From UBA10677 sp045654245 (GTDB lineage Bacteria; Bacillota; Clostridia; Christensenellales; Pumilibacteraceae): a stretch of DNA of 64,000 nucleotides. The stretch lies in the NCBI GenBank assembly GCA_045654245.1, contig JAZOMX010000011.1, positions 1 through 64,000 of the forward strand, in the 5' to 3' direction. The notes beneath the pieces were generated by a model that saw nothing but the letters and a program-made list of their open reading frames with translations, did no database searches and was not told where the DNA came from. Of this stretch, positions 8,679-17,762 are shown in pieces. The first letter of the stretch is position 1, and every line of letters starts with the position of its first letter. The translations under genes and the position numbers were made by a program.

Positions 8679-8709
8679 TCAATTTATAGCAAAAAAGGGG
8701 GCAAAATGA

Positions 8710-8738
8710 TTGAAAAAAAAGTAAAAATGGTATATAAT
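8710..8738 (+). promoter_or_regulatory. Promoter of the 8.8-15 kb operon
   Basis: TTGAAA (8710-8715), a 17-bp spacer and TATAAT (8733-8738); a second TATAAT at 8740-8745 could also serve. The leader is roughly 65 bases and I see no structured element in it. Confidence 0.65.
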
Positions 8739-8810
8739 CTATAATAGGTAAATAGTACAATGGTTAATTTTCGTATTTTAGCCGAAAAGGAGTAGGAAAT
8801 AAAAGCGTGT

Positions 8811-9572
8811 TTGCAAAAGCCGAACGGCGAATTTATAACCGAATTTTACGGAGCGGTAAAAGATATTTCGGAAAAAAGTTACGAACCGCTTCTTGTAAAG
8901 CACGCGCTTAAAAAGACTGATTTCGGGTATGCCCTGACGAAAAAAAAGGCAACGGCGAGCGTAGTCGTTTGTGGCGAGGGTAAACTTAAATTTCCTACCG
9001 CAATCGTGCTTGCAAACAAAACCAAGAAACACGATATTTATATTCTTGGTGAAAAAGAAACCGTCCTACCTAATTTACCTACGCTGGTAATTGAGTTTAC
9101 CAAAGGCAACGGAGTATATTGTTCGGCTGGAACGAAAATTAGCGGAGGCGTTTTAGTTCGTGTTGACGCTAGCGAAGGCGATAATTCTGCCGTTGCGGAC
9201 GGAATCGTTGCGCTTGAGAGCAATAACCTAAAAGTTAAGGTCAAAGAGGGTAACCCACTCTTTATCGAGGCTTACTATTTCGAGCAAACGGATTTGGAAC
9301 GATTTACTATGGCGCTAGCCCGCTTAACGGCGTCCAAGCAGTACCGAGTTACGGTAGAGCGAGCAGTCGAGCCGATAGCAGGCAGTAACCGATTGCTTGC
9401 AAGTATTTTACCTATTCTAGGGAAAAAGGAAGAATATCCCACCGAGTTTTGTTTTAAGCCGTACCACGAGGTAGCGAAAAACGAAAACGCCGTCGTTAGA
9501 ATTTCGGGCGACGGAGAGGATAAAATAGAGATAATAACGAAACTAATCGACGCACTTACGGAGGAAAAGTAA
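8811..9572 (+). CDS. Protein of unknown function
   Basis: I do not recognise this 253-residue protein. It has no signal peptide or membrane segment. The middle (about 95-175) is rich in beta-forming residues and glycine (FTKGNGVYCSAGTKISGGVLVRVDAS). The C-terminal 90 residues look alpha/beta. The start is probably TTG 8811, with GGAGTAGGA 14-22 bases upstream, so it is not certain. It opens a tight operon, overlapping the next gene's ATG by one base. That coupling to a membrane protein suggests a shared envelope or regulatory role, but this is inference. Confidence 0.75.
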   Translation: MQKPNGEFITEFYGAVKDISEKSYEPLLVKHALKKTDFGYALTKKKATASVVVCGEGKLKFPTAIVLANKTKKHDIYILGEKETVLPNLPTLVIEFTKGNGVYCSAGTKISGGVLVRVDASEGDNSAVADGIVALESNNLKVKVKEGNPLFIEAYYFEQTDLERFTMALARLTASKQYRVTVERAVEPIAGSNRLLASILPILGKKEEYPTEFCFKPYHEVAKNENAVVRISGDGEDKIEIITKLIDALTEEK

Positions 9573-10945
9573 TGGCACAGAAAAAAGGCATAATGTATCG
9601 TATTCATATGGGAAGTGACAACAAGCCCGATTTTACCCCCAATAAATTACCGGGAACTCGTTTCCAAGTGTTTAAGGACGTATTCTTTAATAGACTTGGC
9701 GCGATGGTAAAGTTGAGTTTTTTGTCCATACTTTTTTGCTTGCCGGCAATCGTTTGGCTAATCTTAATGGCGTCCGTTCGTCAACACGACGCAGCAATCG
9801 TGCCCTATTCGGCTAACCTTGGATTAGGCTATCCCGTAGTAACGGACGCATTGTTAATCGGACAGTACCGTACCTTTATATTCGAGGCGCAAAGTTACGC
9901 AATTTTAGTGCCCCTAATCGCAATAGCGGGAGTAGGACTAGCGGGAACTTTTAACGTAATGAAATTATTTGGCTGGGGCGAAGGCGTATCGGTAGTAGGT
10001 CCGTTCTTTAGAGGAATTAAGGAAAACTGGAAGAGTTTCTTGGTAATTTATCTTTTTGCCGGAATGTCCGCTTTTCTATTAATATTTACGATTTCAGCGT
10101 ACAACTATATGAATATGCTCTCTAGCGTTTTGCGTGTAGTAGCAATGATTTTAGGAATACTCCAGTTCGTACTAATGCTTTGTATGACGCTATTTATGAG
10201 TACGCAAGCGGTAACCTACAATCTTTCGATTTTCAGATTGTTTAAGAATTCGTTTATTTTCTCGATTGCGCTCGGCTTACAAACGCTATTCTTTATCGTG
10301 ATATCACTACTCCCCGTAATCATTTTACTAATTCTACCCAACTCCTTTGCTATTTTCGGTTGGATGATATTCATTTTCCTAGGACCTGCGTTTATTATCC
10401 TTATTTGGACGGTGTACTCACAATGGGCTTACGACGAGTTCGTAAACGTCAAGATTAAGGGTGCGCAAAAGAGAAGGGGTATGTACACTAAGAACACCGA
10501 AGAGGACAAAAAGGCGGAGATTGAACGCTTGAGAACTCGCAACGTTATTTACGGAGCGGAAGTCGTTGCTCGTAAGATTACGAGTATCGACGAGGGCGCT
10601 CACATTACTCCTCTTGCTAGCACCTATTCGAGAGCGGACCTAGCGCGTCTTGCCGACGAGCGTGCTGAAATGCAAAAAGAAGAGGTCGAGGCAGAACAAG
10701 AGTATAACGCAATGCTTGAAGAAATGGAGAGAAAACGCCTCGAAGAACTTGAAAACGCAAAGAAGAATAAGCGTCGCCATAATGTAAAGAAGAAAGAAAA
10801 AACTAAGCATAGTGAGGACGCTATCGGAACTATGCCCGTATCCGAAGAGGCGTATATAGAGCCTTCTTACGACGACGGCAAAGCGAAAACGAACCTCTTT
10901 GAAGTTCCCACTGAGAAAAACGGTAAGAAGAAAAAGAGAAGATAA
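9572..10945 (+). CDS. DUF624/YesL-like membrane protein with charged tail
   Basis: This 457-residue integral membrane protein has about six hydrophobic segments between residues 45 and 290, followed by a long cytosolic tail. The tail (about 295-457) is very rich in Lys, Glu and Arg and probably includes a coiled coil (EMQKEEVEAEQEYNAMLEEM). The membrane part resembles the DUF624/YesL family, whose function is unknown; that match is from general appearance only. It overlaps the upstream gene by one base and the downstream methyltransferase by one base, so the three are translationally coupled. Confidence 0.8.
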   Translation: MAQKKGIMYRIHMGSDNKPDFTPNKLPGTRFQVFKDVFFNRLGAMVKLSFLSILFCLPAIVWLILMASVRQHDAAIVPYSANLGLGYPVVTDALLIGQYRTFIFEAQSYAILVPLIAIAGVGLAGTFNVMKLFGWGEGVSVVGPFFRGIKENWKSFLVIYLFAGMSAFLLIFTISAYNYMNMLSSVLRVVAMILGILQFVLMLCMTLFMSTQAVTYNLSIFRLFKNSFIFSIALGLQTLFFIVISLLPVIILLILPNSFAIFGWMIFIFLGPAFIILIWTVYSQWAYDEFVNVKIKGAQKRRGMYTKNTEEDKKAEIERLRTRNVIYGAEVVARKITSIDEGAHITPLASTYSRADLARLADERAEMQKEEVEAEQEYNAMLEEMERKRLEELENAKKNKRRHNVKKKEKTKHSEDAIGTMPVSEEAYIEPSYDDGKAKTNLFEVPTEKNGKKKKRR

Positions 10946-11655
10946 TGTACGAACAGTTATCAAATTATTACGACGATTTTATGCAAGAAGTCCCCTACGA
11001 CGAGTGGGTGGACTTCCTCGCATATATAATCGGGAATAGAAAGCGAGGCTTTGAGGTCGGTTGCGGAACGGGAAGTATCGCTCTGCGTCTTATAGAGCGT
11101 GGCTATGCAGTATCGGGCTGTGACGTAAGTACCGAAATGCTATCCGTGTGCAGGGCGAGAGCGGACGAAGTTGGACTTGATATTCCGCTTTATCAAATGA
11201 GTGGAGAAAACCTCGTTTGCGGAGAAAAACAAGAGTTTATTACGGCAAACTGCGACGTGGTAAACTATATGAAAAAGCCCGAAAAATTTTTTGCAAGAGC
11301 GTATAATAACCTAACGGACGGCGGAGTTCTTATTTTTGATATATCGTCTGAGTATAAACTCAAGGAAATTCTAGGCAACTCCGTATTTACCGAAGAGAAT
11401 AACGGCGTAACCTATATTTGGGAAAACGCCTTAAACCGTGATAGCGTAGATATGTTTTTGACCTTTTTTGTGCCCGACGGAAAGGGTAAGTACGAGAAGA
11501 AAACGGAAGAACAGCGTCAATATATACACGGCGAGCAAGAAATAATAGAAAAACTAAAAACCGCTGGATTTAGTAAGGTTAAGAGCGTGAACTTTTTATC
11601 CACGAGAAGGGGTAAAGCCAAGTGCGAGCGCATACAATTTATAGCGATAAAATAG
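10945..11655 (+). CDS. SAM-dependent methyltransferase, class I
   Basis: The 236-residue protein has the class I SAM-binding motif FEVGCGTGSIALRLIERGY near residues 32-50, an acidic residue in SGCDVSTEML, and motif GGVLIFDISS. The substrate is unknown; such enzymes usually modify small molecules. It starts on the last base of the membrane-protein gene. No RNA- or DNA-binding domain is present. Confidence 0.9.
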   Translation: MYEQLSNYYDDFMQEVPYDEWVDFLAYIIGNRKRGFEVGCGTGSIALRLIERGYAVSGCDVSTEMLSVCRARADEVGLDIPLYQMSGENLVCGEKQEFITANCDVVNYMKKPEKFFARAYNNLTDGGVLIFDISSEYKLKEILGNSVFTEENNGVTYIWENALNRDSVDMFLTFFVPDGKGKYEKKTEEQRQYIHGEQEIIEKLKTAGFSKVKSVNFLSTRRGKAKCERIQFIAIK

Positions 11656-11671
11656 AGCGGAAAAGGAAATA

Positions 11672-13426
11672 ATGGCGAAAATATTAAAATTTACGCAAAG
11701 CGCCGATTACTATTTCAATAAAGGCGTAGAATATAAAGAGCAGGGCAATTTCGTTGACGCGATTGACAGTTTTTATACCGTAATAAAATTAGAACCTAAA
11801 AACCCGTACAATTACGTCGAACTTGGTTACGCTTACACCGACGCTCAACTTTACCGAGAGGGAGCGGATGCGTTCTTAAAGGCGCTTGCCCTCGATAAGA
11901 ATATAGAGACGGTGTATATCGGACTTATGCAATGCTTTTCGGAAATGGGCAATATCGACCTTGGATTTTACTATTTTAAGTTGGGCGTAGAAAACGGCGT
12001 CGTTGAAGAAGATAGCCTAGACGAAATAGTGGAGATAGTGGAGAATAAGCGACCAAGACTGCGCTTATACGACGATTTAGCAGGCGAAACGATAGTAAAA
12101 AACGCTCGCCGTATGATGGCTAGTGGTCAAAACGCCGTCGCTAGAAGTATGCTCGAAGAAGTAGAGAGCAAAAACAAGAGTTACGCCGACGCTCAAAACA
12201 GTTTGGCGTATCTATCGTATTTAGAAAAAGAATATGAAAAATGCGTTCAGATTTCGGTGGAAAGACTAGCCGAGAACGAAAACGATAATCAAGCGTTAAG
12301 TAACGCCGTGCTAGCGTACCACGAATTAGGCGATAGCGAAAAGGAAAGAGAGTTCTCTTCTCGTCTAGTAAGCGTGGTTGACGCCTTTGATAAAAACTAC
12401 GACGACAAGACGATTTATAGAATAGCGTCCGCTTTTATGCGAGTAGATAGCAGCGAATTAGCGCTACGCTACTATGAAAGATTGCTCGAAAAAAACCCGT
12501 ACGACAGCCAAGCGCTATTAGTATATTCGCTTTGCCTTTATAACCTTTCACGCTACGAAGAGGCGAAAAAGTATATCGTAATGCTTAGAAAGGTTTATCC
12601 AAACAATTTGTCGGTAAAGTATTACGCGCGCCATATAATAAATAAGGATAACGAGCATATACCTCTTGGCGAAGTAATCCCCCTTGGAGAACACGAGAGA
12701 AGAAAACACCGAGTACACGAGGCTTTTTCGCTTTTATCTGAGGTCGATAAAGTCGTCGAGCGCCTTGACGAGGACGAAGAACTACGAGATATGGTAGTAT
12801 GGATGTTCGATATCGAGGAGTATAATCTTTGTAGGGTTATGGCTGAATTTTTAGGTCAGCACCCCACTTGGCAAAAATTCTTACGAGAGCGATTACTAAC
12901 TGCGTTCGGCTCGCCCTTTTTGAAAAGATATTACCTTACGGCGCTACTGCTATACTCGGGCGACAAAAAGATTACCGTGTCGTTCGACGGGAAACTGCGA
13001 ACGATTATTCCGTCTGCGCCAAAGTTCGATAGTTACAAACTAGAGCGAATTTACTGGATAGCGTACTCGGGTGCGATTGCTTGCGGAGTAAAGAATATAT
13101 CCAAACTCAAGAAAGCGTTTTTGGATATTCAACAGCGCATAGTGGATAGTGGCTTTGACCTTGAAAACGCCGACGAGCGTGCGCTTTCGGCAATCGTAGC
13201 CAACGAATCGCAACTTTGCGACGAATTTAAGAGTTTCTTTAACCTTGGAACTTTCTTTGATTGCGAGGACGAAAAGATTAAAGAGTACGCTGACGCTTTG
13301 GGTGTGGAAAAGAAACTGGACGCGCTATCGAAGTATCTAGAACAAGTGTTTGCCGACGCACAAAAAGCGATGGAAAATATTACTAGCGAAAGTGAAAACA
13401 ATGAAGGAGAAGAGAAAAATGATTGA
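11672..13426 (+). CDS. Tetratricopeptide-repeat protein
   Basis: This 584-residue cytosolic protein starts with clear TPR units (YFNKGVEYKEQGNFVDAIDSF..., then YVELGYAYTDAQLYREGADAF). More repeats lie near 165-235 and 245-330, and the C-terminal half is helical and less regular. TPR arrays bind partner proteins, so it is probably a scaffold. AAAAGGAAATAATG gives a reasonable ribosome site. Its 3' end overlaps the next gene by eight bases. No catalytic motif is visible. Confidence 0.88.
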   Translation: MAKILKFTQSADYYFNKGVEYKEQGNFVDAIDSFYTVIKLEPKNPYNYVELGYAYTDAQLYREGADAFLKALALDKNIETVYIGLMQCFSEMGNIDLGFYYFKLGVENGVVEEDSLDEIVEIVENKRPRLRLYDDLAGETIVKNARRMMASGQNAVARSMLEEVESKNKSYADAQNSLAYLSYLEKEYEKCVQISVERLAENENDNQALSNAVLAYHELGDSEKEREFSSRLVSVVDAFDKNYDDKTIYRIASAFMRVDSSELALRYYERLLEKNPYDSQALLVYSLCLYNLSRYEEAKKYIVMLRKVYPNNLSVKYYARHIINKDNEHIPLGEVIPLGEHERRKHRVHEAFSLLSEVDKVVERLDEDEELRDMVVWMFDIEEYNLCRVMAEFLGQHPTWQKFLRERLLTAFGSPFLKRYYLTALLLYSGDKKITVSFDGKLRTIIPSAPKFDSYKLERIYWIAYSGAIACGVKNISKLKKAFLDIQQRIVDSGFDLENADERALSAIVANESQLCDEFKSFFNLGTFFDCEDEKIKEYADALGVEKKLDALSKYLEQVFADAQKAMENITSESENNEGEEKND

Positions 13427-14222
13427 TTTCGATAAACTTTTTGAAAAATATTTAGCAAAGTGGTATCAAGAAAACGCCGACGAAATGACGGCTGAGGAAA
13501 TGGAAAATCAAATCCCCGAAGTTTACGAAAAGTGGGTTACTTCGCCGTGCGTTGAGGCTGGCGGAAAATCGCCCGAGCAATATTTCGAGGATATTACTGA
13601 TGCCGATACGCTTATTAAAATGTTCGTTGACAGCGAGCGTGACGGTGGTGCGCCGTCGTTACTCCTTGCTCGTATCGCTATGGTAAGTGAGTGCGCAAAG
13701 GGACTAAGCGAAGTAATTTGTTCTGAAAAAGACGAAACGGTAGTAATAGAGGCTATGAATTTGCTTTGCGAGATGAACGAATCGCATCCGTTAGAGAAGT
13801 ATATCGAGTTTATCGTTACTGGTTCGCACGGTGAAGGCGTAGCGGAACTAGGAGCGGAAATCTTAAAAGAATACGCACCCCTAGTTAAGGATAATATTTT
13901 CGCAGTCCTAAGCACCGCTACGGTAGAGCAAAAAGAAATTTTCGCCGACATTTTGGTAGAAACGGACAAGGACGATAGAATTTACGCCTTGCTTGAAGAA
14001 TTGTTCAAAACTAGCAAAAATATTCCTTATATCGCAGGACTTATCGGAAAGTACGGCGACGAGCGTTGCGTACAATTCCTTTACCCTGCGCTTGACGAGT
14101 GTAACTACCTCGAGTTTATCGAAATTCGCTCGGCAATCGAAAACCTTGGCGGAGTAGTTGACGATAGTTACCGTGATTTTTCGGACGACGAGTATTATAA
14201 GGCGATTAAGAACTTAAAGTAA
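13419..14222 (+). CDS. HEAT-like helical repeat protein, unknown function
   Basis: I do not recognise a named family. The 267-residue acidic protein is all-helical, with loosely repeated units of about 30 residues (for example EKYIEFIVTGSHGEGVAELGAEILKEY is one) that resemble HEAT repeats. ATG 13419 is chosen because GAAGGAGAAG lies just upstream and the longer frame from 13350 is only read-through inside the TPR gene. The eight-base overlap with the TPR gene indicates coupling and perhaps a physical complex. Confidence 0.75.
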   Translation: MIDFDKLFEKYLAKWYQENADEMTAEEMENQIPEVYEKWVTSPCVEAGGKSPEQYFEDITDADTLIKMFVDSERDGGAPSLLLARIAMVSECAKGLSEVICSEKDETVVIEAMNLLCEMNESHPLEKYIEFIVTGSHGEGVAELGAEILKEYAPLVKDNIFAVLSTATVEQKEIFADILVETDKDDRIYALLEELFKTSKNIPYIAGLIGKYGDERCVQFLYPALDECNYLEFIEIRSAIENLGGVVDDSYRDFSDDEYYKAIKNLK

Positions 14223-14232
14223 GGAGAACATC

Positions 14233-14961
14233 TTGAAAAGGATAACGCTAGAACAAGTAAAGGAGAACAAAGCAATCAACGACCTAATCGAGGTTGCTAA
14301 TAAGAACCTTGAAATTATGGGCTATACGGAGCACGGACTTCGCCACGTCGGTTACGTTAGTAAGACGACGGCGAATATTTTGCGTGAACTCGGTTACGAC
14401 GATAGAACGGTAGAACTAGGTGCGATTGCAGGCTGGCTACACGATATCGGAAACGCAGTAAACCGCAAAAATCACGGACTTTCGGGCGCAACGCTTGCTT
14501 TTACTTTGCTTAATAATCTAGGTATGGATATGACCGAAATAGGCACTATTACGGGCGCAATCGGTAATCACGAAGAAGAAACGGGATTGCCCGTATCCGC
14601 CGTTTCGGCAGCGCTTATTCTAGCGGACAAGAGTGACGCTCACCGTTCTAGAGTGAGAATGAGAAGGGTGGATAGAAACGATATTCACGACAGAGTAAAC
14701 CTCTCGATTGCAAAAAATTCGTTAGTAGTCGATAGAAAAAACAATAAAATTCGCCTCGTTATCTTTATGGACGAAACCTCGTCGCTTATGGAATATTTGC
14801 AAATTTACCTCTCCCGTATGGTTCTATCGGAGAAAGCCTCTGCGTTTTTGGGTTGTTCGTTCGAGTTAGTAATCAACGGCGCAGTCATCAATCGCCACTC
14901 GCTAAAAACAACTTCGCTCGTGCTTTCGGGTAGCGAAAAAGAAGTAGGCGAAGACGAATAA
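14233..14961 (+). CDS. HD-domain metal-dependent phosphohydrolase
   Basis: The 242-residue protein has an HD domain: His in EHGLRHVGYVSK, the HD pair in AGWLHDIGNAVNRKNHG, a further His in GAIGNHEEETG and Asp in ILADKSDAHRSR. HD enzymes hydrolyse nucleotides or phosphate esters with a metal; the substrate is not evident. It starts at TTG 14233 behind AAGGAGAACA and ends the six-gene operon, with a terminator 20 bases after its stop. HD proteins of signalling pathways often pair with membrane proteins, but no cyclic-nucleotide synthase is nearby. Confidence 0.88.
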   Translation: MKRITLEQVKENKAINDLIEVANKNLEIMGYTEHGLRHVGYVSKTTANILRELGYDDRTVELGAIAGWLHDIGNAVNRKNHGLSGATLAFTLLNNLGMDMTEIGTITGAIGNHEEETGLPVSAVSAALILADKSDAHRSRVRMRRVDRNDIHDRVNLSIAKNSLVVDRKNNKIRLVIFMDETSSLMEYLQIYLSRMVLSEKASAFLGCSFELVINGAVINRHSLKTTSLVLSGSEKEVGEDE

Positions 14962-14981
14962 AAACTAGAAAACAGAAAACT

Positions 14982-15032
14982 AAAAAAAGAGCAACTTTGT
15001 ATCTAAAAAACTGATACGGTTGCTCTTTTTTT
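14982..15032 (+). terminator. Bidirectional terminator
   Basis: AAAAAGAGCAAC and GTTGCTCTTTTT form a long stem, with a further TGTATC/GATAC pairing inside. T-runs occur on both strands, so it can end both the rightward operon and the leftward ABC transporter operon. Confidence 0.85.
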
Positions 15033-15034
15033 GT

Positions 15035-15835
15035 TCAATTAAAGTGTTTAAATCTCTTTTCAATAAGCGAAACGCCAAGGTACATTAGTCCTGCTAGCAC
15101 GCACAAAATAACGGTTGAGGTCATTACTAAATCGAGTTTAAAAACTTGCCCTCCGTAGATAATAAGGTATCCTAGTCCTGCGCTAGAAACTAAGTATTCG
15201 CCCATAATCGTACCAACCCACGATAGACCGAGGTTAATTTTAATAACGGATAAAAGAGTGGGCAGAGACGAGGGCAGAACGAGTTTAGTAAATATTTGCA
15301 GTTTACTTGCGCCCATAGAGCGGAGCAAAAATATTTGACCTTCGTCGCAAGCGCAAAAGCCCGATAGCATACTGATAATCGTTACGACTATGCAAATTAG
15401 AAAAGCCATAGCGATAATAGCGCCAGCGCCTGCCCCCATCCAAATTATGATAATAGGACCGAGCGCAATTTTAGGTAAAGCGTTAAGTACGACGAGGTAC
15501 GGCTCGCTCACACGCTTTGCCTTTTCGCTCCACCAAAGCAAACTTGCTATAAGCGTGCCGACCAGCGTAGAGATGACGAAACCTAACAAGCACTCGTAAA
15601 GCGTAACGCCGATATGAAGAAGTAAATCGCCTTTAACGAGTGAGATAAAGCACTTGACTATCCCCGACGGCGACGAAGTGAAAAACGAATCGACGATACC
15701 AGTAAGCGTAGCGAGTTCCCAAAAAGCAAGAACGCCCACTAAAATTCCCACTTGCCAACAAACGACGGAAAATTTATCTTTCTTTATCGACCTTAAATAC
15801 GCCTCTCTGGGCGAGAGTAATCTTTTGCTGTTCAT
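15035..15835 (-). CDS. ABC transporter permease, NitT/TauT type
   Basis: This 266-residue inner-membrane permease has about six hydrophobic segments and the binding-protein-dependent transport signature around SMGASKLQIFTKLVLPSSLP, the EAA loop that contacts the ATPase. It belongs to the family of SsuC, TauC and ThiX. ATG 15835 overlaps the upstream ATPase stop in an ATGA arrangement and has GGAAGGAAG at the right distance. The transported compound cannot be deduced; no thiamine riboswitch is present. Confidence 0.9.
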   Translation of the reverse strand: MNSKRLLSPREAYLRSIKKDKFSVVCWQVGILVGVLAFWELATLTGIVDSFFTSSPSGIVKCFISLVKGDLLLHIGVTLYECLLGFVISTLVGTLIASLLWWSEKAKRVSEPYLVVLNALPKIALGPIIIIWMGAGAGAIIAMAFLICIVVTIISMLSGFCACDEGQIFLLRSMGASKLQIFTKLVLPSSLPTLLSVIKINLGLSWVGTIMGEYLVSSAGLGYLIIYGGQVFKLDLVMTSTVILCVLAGLMYLGVSLIEKRFKHFN

Positions 15836-16578
15836 ATTTTTACTTCCTTCCAAATGATATCAAAGCACCTCGAAAAACCGCCGTCTTCTCTCCGCTCGAG
15901 GGGAGTTCCCTTTAGCGGTACGGTGTAATCTAGTTTAATCGTAGCAGGACGAGCGGACAATACCAAAATTCTATCGCTCATAGCCACCGCCTCGGATATA
16001 TCGTGCGTGACGAGTAAGGTCGTTACGCCTTCTGCGGTAATAATAGCCTTTACGTCGCTTTCTACCGTCAGTCTCGTTTGAAAATCGAGTGCCGAAAACG
16101 GTTCGTCTAAAAGCAAGGTTTTAGGCTTGAACGCAAGCGTTCTAATAAGCGCAACTCGTTGTCGCATACCGCCCGAAAGTTGACTAGGGAAGTGATTGAG
16201 AAAAGAGCCAAGTCCGTATTTTTTGGTAAGAGCAAGAGCGTTTTCCTTCGTCTCGTCATTTTTATTTTTAAGGATTTCTAGCCCAAGCGTAATATTATCT
16301 TCAATCGTCCGCCAAGGGAGTAGGCAATCCCGTTGTAGCATATATCCGACCTCTCCGCTACGCCGAGGGGGAGCGCCGTTAATCGTAATCGTACCGCTTG
16401 ATGGCTTAATTAGTCCGCTAACTACGGAAAGAATAGTAGTTTTACCGCAACCCGACGGACCGACGAGAGAGATGAACTCTCCGTCGTGCGCCGTAAAGGA
16501 TACGTTTTTAAGTGCTTCCGTTTCTTGCTCGGGTGTCTGATAGGAAAGCGAAACGTCGTTTAAGCAAAGTTCAGCCAT
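15832..16578 (-). CDS. ABC transporter ATP-binding protein, NitT/TauT type
   Basis: The 248-residue ATPase has Walker A GPSGCGKTT, a Q-loop (YMLQRDCLLPWRT), signature LSGGMRQR, Walker B LLLDEPFSALD and the switch His in LLVTHD. It powers uptake through the adjoining permease. ATG 16578 lies ten bases after AGGAG and is preferred over TTG 16584. It is the middle gene of the binding protein-ATPase-permease operon. Confidence 0.95.
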   Translation of the reverse strand: MAELCLNDVSLSYQTPEQETEALKNVSFTAHDGEFISLVGPSGCGKTTILSVVSGLIKPSSGTITINGAPPRRSGEVGYMLQRDCLLPWRTIEDNITLGLEILKNKNDETKENALALTKKYGLGSFLNHFPSQLSGGMRQRVALIRTLAFKPKTLLLDEPFSALDFQTRLTVESDVKAIITAEGVTTLLVTHDISEAVAMSDRILVLSARPATIKLDYTVPLKGTPLERREDGGFSRCFDIIWKEVKI

Positions 16579-16602
16579 ACCCAATTTTCTCCTAATAAAT
16601 CG

Positions 16603-17607
16603 TTAGTTTTTTGCGTTGATTTCATTTACGAGAGAGTTATCAACGGCACTCGTATAGGTAACGCGACTCTCTAAAAAGCCAGCGTTTTCCATAACCGCTT
16701 GTAGTTTAATATAAGCCTCCTCGGTAAAGAAAAGGTCCTCTTTCCAAGCGTCGATACGAATATAACTGTTAATCGAGGCTACGATAGACGCGTCCGAAAC
16801 GCCTTCAAAGGAGGGCGAGAGTGCGCCTGCAATTTTCTCGGGCGTAGAAGTCTTAATGAACTCGTAGCCTTTCTTGATTGCTCGTAAGAATTTAAGTAGT
16901 AAATCACGGTTTTTGTTTAGATAACTTTTGTTTACCGAGAACGAAGTGTAGGGAATTTCGCCTGACGCCTCGCCTACGGACGCTACGATATAGCCTTTAC
17001 CCGAGGCTTGAAATTCGGAGGCGGTAGGCTCGAACAGAGTAGTGTAGTCCACGCTATCGTCCGATTCGAAAACGGGCCCCATCATATTGAATGCAACCGA
17101 AGTATTGAAGTTAAGGTCGGTTTGTTCGTCAAGTCCAGCCTCGTTTACGACGTATTGCATAGTCATAGCAGGAACTCCGCCGACGCGACCTGCTAAAACG
17201 TGTTTGCCCCTAAGGTCAGACCACTTAAAATTTGGCTGATTAGTTTTCGCTACCAAGAACGAGCCGTCGCGCTTGGTAAGTTGCGCAAAGATTATAGGAT
17301 AATCTTTTTTGTTTTGCGCTTGACAATATACGGTAGCCTCCGGACCCATTAAACCTACGTCGGCAGAACCGGAAGTTAGCGCAGTCATAACCTTATCAGC
17401 GCCTCCGCCGTTAGTTAGTTCAATCTCGATTCCCTCGTCGCTGAAAAAGCCCTCGTTGATTGCAACGTACATAGGCGCGTAAAAAATCGAGTGAGCGACT
17501 TCGCAAAGCCTAATTTTCGTTTTGCCGTCGTCTTTACCGCAACCGATAAGCGAAAAGGAGCAAAGCGCAATAACGAAACAAAGCGTAATGCATAATAGTT
17601 TTTTCAT
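16603..17607 (-). CDS. Substrate-binding lipoprotein, NMT1/SsuA-like
   Basis: This is the extracellular binding lipoprotein of the importer. The signal peptide ends in a lipobox with Cys23 (FSLIGCG). The mature protein has the NMT1 fold, with APMYVAINEGFFSDEGIEIE and SGSADVGLMGPE. The 334-residue form starting at ATG 17607, behind AAGGAGA, is preferred over an upstream start. The family binds sulfonates, nitrate, taurine, riboflavin or thiamine precursors, and which of these applies cannot be decided. Confidence 0.92.
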   Translation of the reverse strand: MKKLLCITLCFVIALCSFSLIGCGKDDGKTKIRLCEVAHSIFYAPMYVAINEGFFSDEGIEIELTNGGGADKVMTALTSGSADVGLMGPEATVYCQAQNKKDYPIIFAQLTKRDGSFLVAKTNQPNFKWSDLRGKHVLAGRVGGVPAMTMQYVVNEAGLDEQTDLNFNTSVAFNMMGPVFESDDSVDYTTLFEPTASEFQASGKGYIVASVGEASGEIPYTSFSVNKSYLNKNRDLLLKFLRAIKKGYEFIKTSTPEKIAGALSPSFEGVSDASIVASINSYIRIDAWKEDLFFTEEAYIKLQAVMENAGFLESRVTYTSAVDNSLVNEINAKN

Positions 17608-17701
17608 AAAAAATCTCCTTGTTTTATCTTTCGTGGCTCTTGCCACTTAGTCTATACTATGATATTTTCTTTTCCGCGCGTGCAAAATGCGCTTAAAATG
17701 A

Positions 17702-17730
17702 TTGAAAAAAATCAAATATTATGTTATACT
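17702..17730 (+). promoter_or_regulatory. Promoter of valS
   Basis: TTGAAA (17702-17707), a 17-bp spacer and TATACT (17725-17730). The leader is only about 25 bases, so there is no room for a T-box, which often precedes valS in Firmicutes. Confidence 0.7.
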
Positions 17731-17762
17731 AATAAAGTATAACGAAAAATACGGAGATAGAA

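Noticed and set aside
13350..13418. Upstream start for the HEAT-like protein
   Set aside because: It lies inside the TPR gene with no ribosome site, whereas ATG 13419 has one.
16603..17607. Thiamine-precursor (ThiY) assignment for the binding protein
   Set aside because: No TPP riboswitch or thiamine genes nearby; the NMT1 family has many substrates.
17647..17762. T-box before valS
   Set aside because: The promoter is about 30 bases from the ATG, leaving no leader to hold a T-box.
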